Positions 1 through 11,367 of a stretch of DNA of 64,000 bases are shown piece by piece (the first letter of the stretch is position 1; each line of letters begins with the position of its first letter). The notes under the pieces are model-generated. The model worked only from the letters and a program-made list of their open reading frames with translations. It was not told the DNA's origin and made no database searches. This DNA is from Aurifilum marmelostoma (lineage: Eukaryota; Ascomycota; Sordariomycetes; Diaporthales; Cryphonectriaceae). The stretch spans positions 806,001-870,000 of the forward strand of contig JAMXSV010000015.1 of NCBI GenBank assembly GCA_027559495.1, written 5' to 3'. The position numbers and the translations under genes are program-made.

Positions 1-645
1 TCGTGGTATCTTGCAGGTCAGGAAGAACTCTGTGATTTCGAGATCGCGTGTTCGGTATGGCTTTTTCGTTATGCATGTATTGATGCGCTTTTGCCGTGGT
101 CAGGTGCTTGTTGAGTCTCCTAAGCGTGGTGTTCGCCGCTTGGGCAGATATATAGGCATATACTCTGAAGTGAAGGCCCTCAGCTGTTCACTTTCTTCGA
201 TGACGGTCCTTTTATATGTATGGAGTGTCAATGTCGTTATCGCATCGAGTCCTAAACTTCGTCAGAGGAAAAGAGTGAGTAGTGACCATCTCATCGGTTA
301 CTTGAATGACTTGTCACAGAGTACTCCAACCAAGAAGATGGCTCTTGCTCAAGATCATTTGGTGTGTTTTGGGGAGGCGGGGGCCGAAGCTGCGATGACA
401 AGTAGACTTCAGTGCGAAGCAGAGATAAGACAAAAAAGAAGAGTTTGGGTATGGGTATGAGTGTAAGGTCTTGTAGATCAATTCGCTGTACCCAATGCTA
501 TGCCATGCTATCGAAGAAACCGCTGAAACGCCTTATGCAAAAATGATTTCAAAACCCATGCCATGCTATTATTGTGCAGTCTCCCTTAAGTTCAGTTCTG
601 TGTTGCCATGAAGCTTGACGGGAGGAGATTCCTGATCATGCCCAC
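1..645. other. Left-edge stretch without a supported gene
   Basis: No convincing gene seen. An open frame at 11-460 (+) begins at TTG rather than ATG, has no recognisable domain and low-complexity composition, so it is not called. The stretch probably holds the 3' flank of the T5orf172 gene and intergenic DNA. Confidence 0.5.
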
Positions 646-2016
646 CTAGTCACTTCCCGTCGCCTCATCCCAGTCCACCCACCTCCGGATAGCCTCATCG
701 ACCCTCAGGACACCATTCTGGGTAGCATCCACCTCGAACCACTCCTTGTGCATCTTCCCACATGCCTCACAGGCACCGGTGCCACGATCTGACAGCCTCA
801 TGCCCAGGCCCGCCAGCTCCAGGTGAATGAGACGCTCCACCTTGTGACTGTGTGGCATCTTGCGTGGTTCGACGCCAGAGCCTGTTTGGATGTAGGGGTA
901 AAAACGGACCAACGAGAGATCATAACCGCACTGGCGCTTCCACTCCGTCATCCTGCGCATAACGTTGTTCGCCCGGCCGATCTTGAGCAGCATTGTCTTG
1001 TTGTCGTCGCCGCTGCTAAGCTCCCTACTGCGTGTTGTCGTCGGGCTTTTCGTGCCGACGCTGTTGGCGGCGTTGGCGAAGAGCTTGAGCACATCGCTGG
1101 GGTTGCGCTCCAAGCCGTTGCGAGGCCTGGTGCTGGGCGGCTCGAGGGCGCGCTCGGTGGGCTCGAGGATGGATCGAGCACTGACCACAGACGGGGCGTG
1201 GGTTTGTGATTGAGGGGTCAACCAGAAAATATAGATGTAGCCCTCTTCGTCCCCCTTGGAAACAGGCTTAGCCAGCTCTTTCATAAGTTTGTGTGCGGTA
1301 TCGGGTGAGGCGTCGCTTGGAATAAGGGAGAGATACTGCGAGGTCTCGTAATTGGACGACGGTGTCTGGCTGGAGATACTAGGGCGATGAGACCCGCTCG
1401 GTAGTTGGAGGTTGTTATTCGAGGACGGCGGCTGGCTCGGTCGGCCTGAGGCCGACGGGTTGGGAACCTGCTGCATCGGGGTGGGATGTGGCCTCGGGGG
1501 CGCCGTCGGGTCGTCGAAGTAGACAGGGATGCGGAAACAGCAGAAAGACCACTCCTTCAACTTCTTACCAGGCCGTGAGTACGACCCGTTGGTGTTTGTC
1601 TGCTGAAGTCCTCCGCCATTATTGTAACTGGAGTTCCCAGTAGGCTTTTGAGGGCGTGACGGCTTTCCAGAGGTCTGCAGCAAGCCCAGCCGGCCTGTCA
1701 GAGAGTCGATGCTGGTACGTCCCCCGAGGATAGGCTGGTTGGACGCCTGAGGACCCGGGCTTGGGCTGGTGGAGGCAGCAGCCTGATCCTTGTGCTGCCA
1801 GCAGTACTGATCAGGGTCGCTAGGGTCGTCGACGACAAGCCCCTTCTTTCTCGACTTTTTGGGCTTGGGCTTGGGCTTGAGTTCGGGGGAGCCAGAAATG
1901 AGCGGGCGCCGGCAAGGCCGCCCGCTACCGGTGACGCCTCGACATGTCGTCTCTGGGTTTAGAGAGTCGGTCCTCTTGACCAGAGACTCTGGGGTGCCGG
2001 CAGTGAAGGAGGGCAT
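646..2016 (-). CDS. T5orf172 (GIY-YIG superfamily) domain protein
   Basis: Single-exon ORF of 456 residues starting at an ATG at 2016. The N-terminus has a Cys-rich segment (CRGVTGSGRPCRRPLI ... YCWQHK), seen in many fungal relatives. A long Ser/Pro/Gln-rich, probably disordered linker follows (residues about 70-250). The C-terminal third matches the T5orf172/DUF1766 domain: GYIYIFWLT at about 260, LLKIGRANNVMRRM at about 345, a KVERLIHLEL helix, then CEACGKMHKEWFEV near the end. The family belongs to the GIY-YIG nuclease superfamily and is related to S. pombe Mug113; its cellular role is poorly known, and here the GIY-like and KIGR strands are separated by a long insertion. Nuclease activity is not established. 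It is unrelated in function to the downstream cluster. Domain assignment is good; biochemical role is open. Confidence 0.8.
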   Translation of the reverse strand: MPSFTAGTPESLVKRTDSLNPETTCRGVTGSGRPCRRPLISGSPELKPKPKPKKSRKKGLVVDDPSDPDQYCWQHKDQAAASTSPSPGPQASNQPILGGRTSIDSLTGRLGLLQTSGKPSRPQKPTGNSSYNNGGGLQQTNTNGSYSRPGKKLKEWSFCCFRIPVYFDDPTAPPRPHPTPMQQVPNPSASGRPSQPPSSNNNLQLPSGSHRPSISSQTPSSNYETSQYLSLIPSDASPDTAHKLMKELAKPVSKGDEEGYIYIFWLTPQSQTHAPSVVSARSILEPTERALEPPSTRPRNGLERNPSDVLKLFANAANSVGTKSPTTTRSRELSSGDDNKTMLLKIGRANNVMRRMTEWKRQCGYDLSLVRFYPYIQTGSGVEPRKMPHSHKVERLIHLELAGLGMRLSDRGTGACEACGKMHKEWFEVDATQNGVLRVDEAIRRWVDWDEATGSD

Positions 2017-4780
2017 CGCGTGATGCGGGCCTTGGTGTTTGATATTCGAGCAAGAGATGAAGATGTCGTCGGGTGCCTTCTCGCGCGAGGAGTGGTTCTT
2101 CCAAGGCTGGAACTGGGAAGAAGAGCGACTGTATGAGAAGAAGCTCAGTTGTAGGGCAGATCGAGAGCAAGAGGAGTGCGAAACCTTGCAGTATTAAAGG
2201 GAAGTGAAGACTGGCCCCTACCCAGGCCAGCGAAGCGAGCGTCGAAGCGAGGCCTTGAGCGTGGGTCTCAGCGTCAGAAAAGAGACTTGGATGTCGTGAA
2301 CGTGCACCGTGAACTGGCACGCTTCACGGACGTGCCGCTGTCTGCACCCCAGTTTATTGTCCCCTGAACAGAACAGCGCATGCTGTGTGGCCCCCATGTC
2401 TGGGCGTTGGCTGGCTGGGAGGACTCCATTCTCGTCTGGAGCAGCAGGGGGGGCTGGGGAGGCAAGGCTACAACCGTTGGCTTGCATTATCGATAAACAC
2501 TGCATCGTGAAAGTGAGGCTGGGGCGGGGCCGCGTTGTGGCGCTGCCCCTCAGAAGTGCTCACGCACTGCCACACTGGCCAAGCTGCCTCCATAAGATGG
2601 CAAGAAAGACACTATGGTTTAAGGTTTCCGGAGCACAAGTGCTCAAAGCACAGAATTGGGATGATACTTTCAAGTACAAAACAACGACGATAAAAGTTTA
2701 GATGGAGGTTTCGAGGGCGAGCCGGGAAGGAGAGACGAGGATGGTGGAGGATGATGGGTGAGCTTATCCTTGAACTGCTTAGTCATCCTTCCCAGCCATT
2801 GTCCAGTCCTCGCAGCCGTACTGTGTCCTACTTATAACCTGGTAATGACATCTTGCTCTGCGGTCTTGAGCTGTAGCCACTACAATCTGTTTTGGGACCA
2901 GTGTGAGACCAGTTGCGATCGTTTAAGGAAAGTATCATCGTTTCATCCTACCTGACAGCCTCACGTCCACGTAGTCTCAGCATAACTCCCGCTATATTCG
3001 TTCATCAGTGCGGTCTTGGATGACTGCAAAACTGAGATAATTCCTTGCTTAGTAAACAAGTGTTCCTTATCCATGTGCCCATGGCCTCGTGTTTGTCCAC
3101 CGATTACTATACAGTTGCTTCTTTCGAGGTCACAAGTGGAACTGTCGCCATGAGAGCAGAGAGTACCCTACCCCTAACCCTCACATCGTCTCGCGACATC
3201 ACCTCGGTTCGACAATCCGTGTCTCAGAACAAGTACTGATACGCATCGAGGTGCATGAACGTGAACGGATAGTTCCGCACTTGCAGCCTTGATGGCTCTC
3301 GCTGGACAACCGCATTTGGACATTCTGGTCACAGAGGCATGGTGTTCTATCTCAACAGCCTCAAGGGCCTGGCCAGGGCCAGGCTCCAAAAAGAACTTCG
3401 AGAGCAAAGAACCCTTGATCACGCAATCCGAAGGACGAACGACGCCTTGGGGGCCCACCTCAGGGTTACTGGGCTCGCAAGAGTGCCCAGGTGTGTGACT
3501 GGTTGATGTCCGGGCTGGAACTCGGTGGCCACCGACAGCCTGGAGCAACCCTGGTTCCCAGTCAGGCCAGTCCAACAACGCCCAAGGTCGACGTCACTTG
3601 CTTACGCCCGTACTCCGCACTCCACACCCTCAAACCTCGACTTGGGCACAGCTCTTGAGGTTCTGATCAGCAGTGCTGTTGGTTCTTGTCGCTGCAGCGT
3701 CTTGTCCTGGGGTGAGCGCTATCGTATCTACAGGGCTCCCTGCAATATCCAAGAGCTGTTCCTGACTGGCTTCAGGACAAGACTTCTTGTCAAGAAGCTT
3801 GTGCGGCGGCTCGCTTGACAAGACGGCTTGGCTTGGATGGTGGCCAACCCTCCTCAGTTCAGATATCGTCTTTTGAACATTTGACTGTCTCGTGATGGAT
3901 CCCAGCCGGAAATCCATCCGTCTGCGGGCGGCATGCACGATGGCAGAGCTAGCCAGGGATCCTCAGAGACGCTTAACCCTGACGAGTTCTGAAGAGCGTC
4001 TATTAATTCCGGGCAGGGACGAATCAGGTGTACTTCTGATAATGGCGCTGTGTTACCGGAAAGGAACTGGGCACGGGTACTTTTGCACGCAAGACACCCG
4101 GGGGAGGACTTGAGCGTAGTTAAGATCAGCATTACGGGTCAAGTCGCTCAGCGCTGGTTCACTCGCTCTACTCCGTCCTGCCCTCTCGCTCCTCCTCCTT
4201 CTTACTGCTCAGTGCTAGCAGTCCTTTCTCGACAAGCCTCGGGCGTACTATAGTCTTTGGACAACCAAAATTTTGCCGCAAGCAGTACGGATCAATACTA
4301 TGTATAATTCAAATCCACCCATCCATAGAACCCCGGTTGGTTCTGCGACTAAAATCCCACCGTCATATTCGCCGCTTGTGCAGATTTACCAAGATCCCTG
4401 GTAGTCAATCCTACCCGCGAGTCTCCCCCTGCCCGCAGCCCATGCACATGGTGCATCCTCTTCACATGGCTCCCCTCTAAATGCAACCTTTATCTGGTGG
4501 TCCCTGGACTCTGTGGGAAACTTCATCTATTCCACAATCTGCGCCACAGCATTCTCTACGGTATATCCTCCTCCTCCTCTTCCTCCTCCTTCTTTCGCCT
4601 CCCCCCATTCTTCCTCTCATAACGCGTGACGACGGTGATTGAACACTGTTCTACCAGCAACATCAACTACCTCGCCAGGAGCCTCACCTAGGAGCAAATT
4701 CCCCTCTTCACCTCCCTCTCTTCTCTCTCAGGAAAGCCTCGCAACAGCCTAGTCGTCTGTGTTCTGCAGGGCGTCGCACG
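2017..4780. other. Intergenic region, no supported gene
   Basis: About 2.8 kb between two divergently transcribed genes. Open frames here (for example 3174-3578 - and 3525-3818 +) lack ATG-plus-domain support and look random. A short run resembling telomeric CCCTAA repeats at about 3167-3183 is too short to be meaningful. The last 250 bases are pyrimidine-rich and form the leader of the permease gene. Confidence 0.5.
4561..4618 (+). promoter_or_regulatory. CT-rich promoter/leader tract
   Basis: Dense run of CCT/CTT units (TCCTCCTCCTCCTCTTCC and similar) about 170-220 bp upstream of the permease ATG. Pyrimidine-rich tracts immediately upstream of transcription starts are typical of well-expressed filamentous-fungal genes. 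Transcription start not determinable from sequence. Confidence 0.5.
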
Positions 4781-6956
4781 ATGTCGGATAAATATTCCCC
4801 ACCGCCTGCGTCCTCTGACGAGAAAAAGGTTGCCGAGGCGAGTCGTATCGACCTCGAGACCGGCACGACGTCTGGAGTCGCCCGTTGGTTTGGAGGTCCA
4901 AGGGTTCATGTCGGCCCAAGAATCAGCCCAGTGCTGTCCTCGCTCCAGAGCAACTATGCCTCGGATAGCGACGAGAGCAGCAGCGCCATCCTTCACAAAC
5001 AAAAGGAAGCAGAGGCCAGTCATGCCATCCAATACCGCACATGCAGCTGGCAGAAGGTTAGCTCAACCCCCTCAAGCGCTCGCCAAGCCTCGAGGCTGGC
5101 CACCTCCCCGCAGGGCATCGGTGCTGACCTTTGATGTAGACCGCCGCCTTGCTCTTCTCCGAGTACATCTGTCTGGTAAGATTTGCCTGTGATTATGAAA
5201 ATGGATCACATTGATTCACTCGTTGGTTGCAATTATGAATTTCGAAAGACCGTCTTCACAATTCGCTTTCCGGGCGCCAACCAACCCCTTTCAGAGCTCT
5301 TCTCCGCTGCGTGCGTTCATTCAAGCTAATCATGTCTTTCTTTTCGTAGGCAATTATGAGTTTCCCCTGGTCTTACAGCGTATTAGGACTGGTACCGGGG
5401 TGAGTACCCAGCCTCATATCTGCGTCTCATGCATCCTTAGCTGACCCTCACAGACTGATCCTGACTGTCGTCGTTGCCCTACTTGTACAATATACGTGAG
5501 TAGTCTTGTTCTGTCCCTTGGACATACATATTTCTGACGGCGCAATCAGGTCATTGATCACGTGGGATTTCTGTCTACGCCACCCCGAGGTTCGAGATGT
5601 TTGTGACGTCGGTGAGATGATTTTTTGGAATAAGAGATGGGCATGGTGGTTCAGCGCCGTCATGTTCCTCCTGAACAATACCGTGAGTCTATCACGGCCT
5701 CGTCGAGCTCGTTTTCGACACAGTACCTAATCTCATTTCATCCTGCACAGTTCATCCAGGGTCTCCACGTCCTTGTCGGTGCCAAGTACCTCAACACAAT
5801 GACAGCTGCCGACAACGACATCGGCTGCCGTACCGTCAGCTTTTCTGTGCTCATGTTCTTGTTGTGCTGGGTTTGCTCGCTTCCTCGAACCTTCGACGCC
5901 CTGGCCAAGCTGGGCGCAGTATCCGCGCTCTTCACGTTCATCTCAGTCATCCTCGCCACGATCTTCGCCGGTGTCCAGGATCATCCGGCGGGTTACTCTG
6001 CTGAGCTGGGAAATCCTGTGGTATTGGCGGTTCCAGCGGCTGGTACGACCTTTGTTGCCGGTCTCAGTGCGTTCCTCAACATCAGCTACACGTTTATCGG
6101 TCAGATTACGCTGCCCAGTTTTATTGCGGAGATGGAAGAACCAAGGTATGATGAATGCACTATCGGACTGCTTTGGTGATTCATACACTAACTCAATCAT
6201 CTTTCATATAGAGATTTCCCAAAGGCGCTTTGGCTGTGCACTATCGGAGAAATCATCGTTTTCAGCCTCGTCGGCGCCATCGTTTATGCTTACGTCGGAA
6301 CCAACTACATAACGGCACCCGCGTTTGGCTCCCTGCAGCCCGTCTTCAAGAAGGTCGCCTTCTCTTTCATGATTCCGACTCTCATTTTTCTCGGTGTTCT
6401 GTACGCATCCGTCTCGGCTCGCCTGGTATTCTTTCGCCTTTTCAAGGACTCGAAGCACAAGAACGAGCACACCGTCATCGGATGGGTCTCCTGGGCAGGC
6501 ATCCTTCGTGCGTCAATACGAATCCAATTCTGAGTCTGATGACATAACACTAACATTCATTTGCAGTCGCCACTTGGGTTCTTGCCTTCATCATCTCCCA
6601 GGTCATCCCTTTCTTCTCTGACCGTAAGCGCGCTTCTATTGCTACGGCGATTCAATCCTATGATGGCTAACCGACCACTGCTAGTCCTCTCTCTCATGTC
6701 TGCCCTCTTTGACAGCTTCTTTGGCTTCATCTTTTGGGGTGTTGCCTATTTCCGTATGCGGAACGTCGACGGCGGTATGGCTTTCATCAAGTCACAAGGA
6801 TTCTGGGGCTACGCCGAAGCAGCGCTGAATGTCCTCATCATCATCATCGGCATCTTCTTTCTCGGACCGGGAACTTACGCCAGCGTCAAGAGCATCATCA
6901 TCGATTTTGACCCCTCGTCAGGCTCGGTCTTCACATGCGCCTCGAATGGCCTGTGA
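4781..6956 (+). CDS. AAAP-family neutral amino-acid permease (Mtr-like)
   Basis: Nine exons inferred: 4781-5056, 5140-5175, 5350-5399, 5454-5495, 5550-5682, 5751-6145, 6212-6507, 6567-6623, 6685-6956; the joined frame gives 518 residues, all introns GT-AG. The cytosolic N-terminus of about 90 residues is hydrophilic. The first membrane segment reads TAALLFSEYICLAIMSFPWSY, the classic start of the fungal amino-acid/auxin permease family (N. crassa Mtr relatives). About eleven hydrophobic segments follow, including FVAGLSAFLNISYTFIGQ and a C-terminal LNVLIIIIGIFFLGPGTYASV, also family-typical. Expected role: proton-coupled uptake of neutral or aromatic amino acids at the plasma membrane. Probably a normal flanking gene rather than a cluster member. 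Exon edges at the very short exons 2-4 are the least certain part. Confidence 0.85.
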
Positions 6957-8470
6957 GCGAGGTGCTTGAGGATGCGGCATTCTGATCGCATCCAAGTAAT
7001 TGAACAGGGTTCGATTTCTGCTGAGCCATGGTACGGTGGTTTAGTGTTTTGATCCAACGAAAGTGTACACCGGTAAACCCAATTTTGCCATTGCTTTTTG
7101 TTGATATATATTTATATATGAGTTTATTGATATGCTGGAGGAATCATCACCCCTGGGTAGAAAGAGGAGGTTTTGGCAATGTCTTTATCTTTGGATCGGC
7201 TTCATCATGCATGGAATGACGGACTGAGGGCTTCTTCTATTACGACTACTATCGTTGGGATGGATGGCTGCGTCCGAGATCAAGACTGGCAATGAGCGAG
7301 ATTGGGATGTCGAATCCCACCCACGGCAAACCTATCCGGTCTGCAGGTCGGGATGAAACGGAGCTCTATGCGCAAAGCTGCCTTGGAGCATACAGACAGA
7401 AAATCAGTTTTTGCCATGGAGACTCTCCATGCACTGCCCTGCTTGTCCCTCTATGGTTGGGTCCTCCTCAGTAGGAGTCTTGACTATTCTGGGTTTCATA
7501 CCCTCTGACCTGAGCTTGGCCTTTCCAATCCTTCCTCCGCTGACAGCTCGCAGCCCCTCTTGCTAATCACAGGATACCAGCGAGGACCCTCTTTGCGAAT
7601 GTCTCCTCTCGACGTCATCCGCCCCTATTACTTGCCCACCCTCCAAACCCGACCGCTCGAAGACAAACAAGCGTGTACTCTACAGCTATGTAATTGTAAC
7701 CACAAAAAGATCAGGTAAGTAAATAAGGCATCTACTTAATCTACATAAGCAAGAATCCAAGGTCACGCTTCAGCATTTGTGACCACCCAATATCAGTTAT
7801 CGTTGCCAAATGTCACCGAAAGCCCAATCCTGGCAGGTCATGGTCTGGCATTTTGCATGCACAGGATCCCGACCTGCCAGCAGTGACTGCCTTCTCTTGG
7901 ACCACATAAGACGGACAATTTCCCTGCCTCAGCTATCTGGGTACAACGGTGATGCCAATACATGCAATGAGTGCTTCAGTAGTGATGCGTACACCGGGGT
8001 TTAGCTACATGGCCTTACACTTGGGATATCTTGAAATCAGTATTGTTTGGTCCTAAGTATAGTCCGGTGCGCAATGGCATCTCTGATGGGGATATGGGAA
8101 AGGCAAAATCATGCCAATAGGTGAGAACATGAAAGTGGTAGGTAAGTATTCACGGAGGACGCCGACGAGGCCGAGCTGGTAGGTCTTTGGACATTCCTGC
8201 AATGGCTTCCTGCTCTCGAGACTCGGCGTGGAAGCGGCATCACACTCGAAGTGAGGAAATAGAACATCTTGTCAACTACCTGTCTTTGAGTACACATACT
8301 AACTCGACACAGTAAACTATACCTCGCCTTCCAAATATTTGTGGTGGTTTGGCCTCTCATGATACATGTGATGCACTAGGCGGCGCTCCCCTCCTCCTAC
8401 CACCGATTCATATATCAATACAGTATGGCAGCACTCTCTGGGAAAGATCGCACACTTGGATCCGCCAGAA
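6957..8470. other. Intergenic region, no supported gene
   Basis: Holds the 3' flanks of the convergent permease and Hce2-like genes. Short frames such as 7292-7508 (+) and 8109-8360 (-) have no recognisable family and no coherent exon structure. Nothing else seen. Confidence 0.5.
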
Positions 8471-9296
8471 TTACTGGTCAGCAGCAAGCTGGATTCGGAA
8501 CTCCATCGTGGCGTTGACCGAAAAGGAACGCTTGCAGTCCATGTGACCCTGTGAGCGCATGCGATCGATGTAGGGCTCGTCGGCCTTAGCGGCGAGATCG
8601 TAGACGCTCGCGTTGAGGACGTTGACGACGTCCTGGTTGCCGATGCTATATCGATTGAGAAGAAAAACACGAGACCACGTTAGCAAGGCTCTATACGACG
8701 GGAGGACAGAGGACAACCCACACGACGATATCACTGGCGTTATGATGAGACGCGGTCATGTTGCCCGTGTGGACACCTCTGCGACCGAGGCGCTGGACGG
8801 CGAATTCGCAGGTGCCGTTGCTGGCCAGGCCCGCGAAGCTGCTACCGCTGCCGCTGCTGCCATGGGCGTCGTCGTCGAGCCAGAGGCCCAGCTCCCAGAA
8901 GCCTGGCGTAGCATGCATCTGGTGGACCAGGGCAAGGCAGTCCTCGCGGATGACGGTGGTGCGGGAGGGCGAGACGTCGTCATAGGTCACGTTGGGGCCG
9001 CAGACGGTGATGCTGTTGCTGCCATCGATGGTGCCTGGATAGGTGAGGTTCTTGTCGCTGGTGTCGATGCCGAGGCCGCCGATGATGGCGGTGGCGGTGC
9101 CATTGATCGCAGTGCTGTGCCAGATGACCTGGGCGGGGATGGAGGCGTGGGCGTGGGTGTCGATGAGCTGGTGGGCGAAGAGGCCCTTGGTACGGTGGCC
9201 AGCCGTAGTAGCCTGGGCGTGGGTGAAGAGTGGGCTGGCTGTGGCCAGGGAGGCGAGACCAACCAGGCAGCTGGTGGAGGTGGGCTTGAACTGCAT
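8471..9296 (-). CDS. Small secreted Hce2/Ecp2-like protein
   Basis: Two exons, 9296-8722 and 8645-8471, give 249 residues. The ATG at 9296 opens a signal peptide (MQFKPTSTSCLVGLASLATASP). The C-terminal 110 residues carry the spacing of the Hce2 domain (homologues of Cladosporium fulvum Ecp2): TVIREDCLALVHQM, a G-x-W (PGFWELG), NGTCEFAVQ, then IGNQDVVNVLNASVYDLA (this junction spans the intron), and a final GHMDCKRSF. Several NxS/T sequons suggest N-glycosylation. The intron fits a GTGGGT donor and a TATAG acceptor that keep the frame exactly. Hce2 proteins are secreted; some are effectors in plant pathogens while others are widespread in fungi, so a virulence role is only a possibility. The central Gly/Ser-rich part is not conserved with any family I recognise. 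Confidence 0.75.
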
Positions 9297-10277
9297 CTTG
9301 ATCAGGTTTTGCGTGTGAGTCTTGCAGATGATGGAGGTGGGAGAGAGGTGTCTGGATCTGGGTCTTGTCGGGCAGGTGGTGACAAGGTGCAAGGCAGTCC
9401 TGCAGATGGCGTAATGGTGCGTGTGGAATGGGAGAAGGTCATCTGTAAATGTGGGAAATCTCTGAAGGGAAGGTACGAAGGTGACAGCTGCCGTCTATGT
9501 GAGTTTGTTTGTTTTGGCTCACCCGACACGCCTGATTGTATGCGGGTGGGGCCGTCACTGTGGCAGAAAAGTTCGAGGCCCTTGAAAAGTGACGGGTCAA
9601 GAGTGACGGTATGTCGTAACACGGCAGTTCCAAGTTGTCTCGTGCTGAGTGAGACTCTTTGGTTACATCTGCTCGAGTGACTTCACTGACTGACTGGGTG
9701 TCGAGGATGTCTGTCTCCCTTGCCTCGATGGACGGCACAGCATGTTGGGTAGTTCTCTCGAAAGCTCAAGTGATTACGGGAAGTGAGAGCAAAGGAAGGT
9801 TGTGCACACGATTGACCAGAAGCTGCAGGTGCTTCTTTCTCTTCTGCAAGAAGAGATCATGCAGTGATAGATTCAGAGCACTGAGTCCTAGCCATCCGTT
9901 TTGTGGCGGGCGGTGATGACCATCCATCTCTTTCTACACATGCACATGACAAATAAAACATGCACAGAGTATCAGGAAAGTCTTCAGATTTGATTGGATG
10001 TAATCACTCTGATGCTTTTGCTGTGATAATAATCGAGATGCAAAGCGCCGTGCCGTGATACGCTCGTGTTCCCAGCAACATGACCACCACACCCAAACAC
10101 ACACATTAAGTCCCGGATTTGATGAAGGATGAAGTGGAGGGGAGAAAGGGGGAGCCAGAGCCACTCCTCCTATTATTCTCGTTTAGGGGCTTGTAATTAT
10201 CCTCAAATAAGCCCATCTAGAGAGACAGAAGATCCTCTAGAACACATGTTTCCTGATTGTTGCGCATGGTCGCTTGC
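9297..10277. other. Intergenic region, no supported gene
   Basis: About 1 kb separating the Hce2-like gene start from the 3' end of the small ORF at 10278. It holds the Hce2-gene promoter. No RNA gene or other coding structure recognised. Confidence 0.45.
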
Positions 10278-10691
10278 TCAATTGCCGACGATGATGACCT
10301 CTTCGGGAACCTGCATGAGCAAGAGGGCCGTCTTGACCTTCTGGCGCATGTCGCCGAACAGCTCGATCCCGTGCACCTCGTGGTTCCGGCCCACACATCC
10401 CGGGATGCACTGCTTGATGACGGTGAAGATGTGCTTTCGGATGGGGGACTCGATGCCCCTGACCATGGTGAGGTCGGTATGGCGGGACAGCTTGACGAGG
10501 CGGATGGAGATGGGCGGGATCGAGAGCTCGGCCTTGGGGGCGGCGGGCGCGGCGGCAGGGCTTTCGGTGCTGAGCCAGCTGTCTTGCTCTGGCATGCAGG
10601 TGCTGGTCTCCGTGATGGAGACGGTGGAAGCCATTGTCGCGTACGGGGCTGTGCTGGTTTGTTTGAATGCCTGGAAGGCTATGTCAGGCAT
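10278..10691 (-). CDS. Hypothetical protein, 137 residues
   Basis: Single open frame with ATG at 10691; a second well-placed ATG at 10634 (MASTVSITETSTC) would give 118 residues. I do not recognise the family. The C-terminal half is compact and protein-like (SIPPISIRLVKLSRHTDL, then HIFTVIKQCIPGCVGRNHEV and FGDMRQKVKTALLLMQVPEE), whereas the N-terminal third is Ala/Ser/Thr-rich. No signal peptide or membrane segment. It lies beside the HR-PKS but on the same strand with 1.7 kb between start codon of this ORF and nothing linking function. The shadow frame on the opposite strand is long too, but lacks protein-like features. Real gene is likely, role unknown. Confidence 0.5.
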   Translation of the reverse strand: MPDIAFQAFKQTSTAPYATMASTVSITETSTCMPEQDSWLSTESPAAAPAAPKAELSIPPISIRLVKLSRHTDLTMVRGIESPIRKHIFTVIKQCIPGCVGRNHEVHGIELFGDMRQKVKTALLLMQVPEEVIIVGN

Positions 10692-11367
10692 GGCTGGACG
10701 TATGGTGTGTGTGCGTGACGGGCATAAACTTACGGTAATGTCTTTGACTTTGTTGGAGAAATTCTCGGGTCTGCTTCAACTGGGGTTGTGATAATGATTA
10801 TCCGAAAGTATGGTAGAGTGTCGTGGTTGACTTTGGTGGGCACTCAGTTGGTGTGGTTGTGAAGGACGAAGAGGGAGGGAAAGAAGTGATGGAGAAAGAT
10901 TGACGGTGATGCTTAGAATCTGGAAATGGGTGGCTGGGTAGAGTTTTCAGTAGTTCTCAGAATGGTTGACTGGCAGTGATTCTAGTTGTTTCCACTGGGT
11001 TGTGACATATTCCACCTACTTCGATGGTGGGCAAAAGTTGATTCGACATCTTTGTTCGGGGACTGGTCAGTATCGCGGTGCGCGTCACTTTGACGCGGTA
11101 ATAGCAGCTGCAGGTGTGAAATGCTGGGCAGTACGACACCAACTCCTCTCCGTCTTTCCCGCTCACTGTCATGATTTTTCGAGGCTTCCTCCACCTCCCA
11201 CAGCCTCGTGCACTTGGCTACCTTACAGGGCGGCTAGAGTAGCTGCGGGCGCGTAACATTATGTAATTGGGAAAACTCGGGAAATAGCATGAAATCTACC
11301 GACAGAATATGGTCTAGAATAATCAATCTACGATGACCTTCAATCCGGCTCACCTCCCAGGTCAATC
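10692..11367. other. Intergenic region at 3' end of HR-PKS
   Basis: Contains the upstream region of the small ORF and the 3' flank of the HR-PKS. No additional gene recognised; the open frames at 10957-11256 have no family resemblance. Confidence 0.45.

Noticed and set aside
3167..3183. Telomere-like CCCTA/CCCTAA units (also AACCCTAACCC near 20401)
   Set aside because: Only about two degenerate units at each place; housekeeping genes lie on both sides, so there is no evidence of a chromosome end.
8613..9680. 355-codon + strand frame overlapping the Hce2-like gene
   Set aside because: Gly/Val/Ala-rich antisense frame; the minus-strand reading has a signal peptide, a family motif and a consistent intron.
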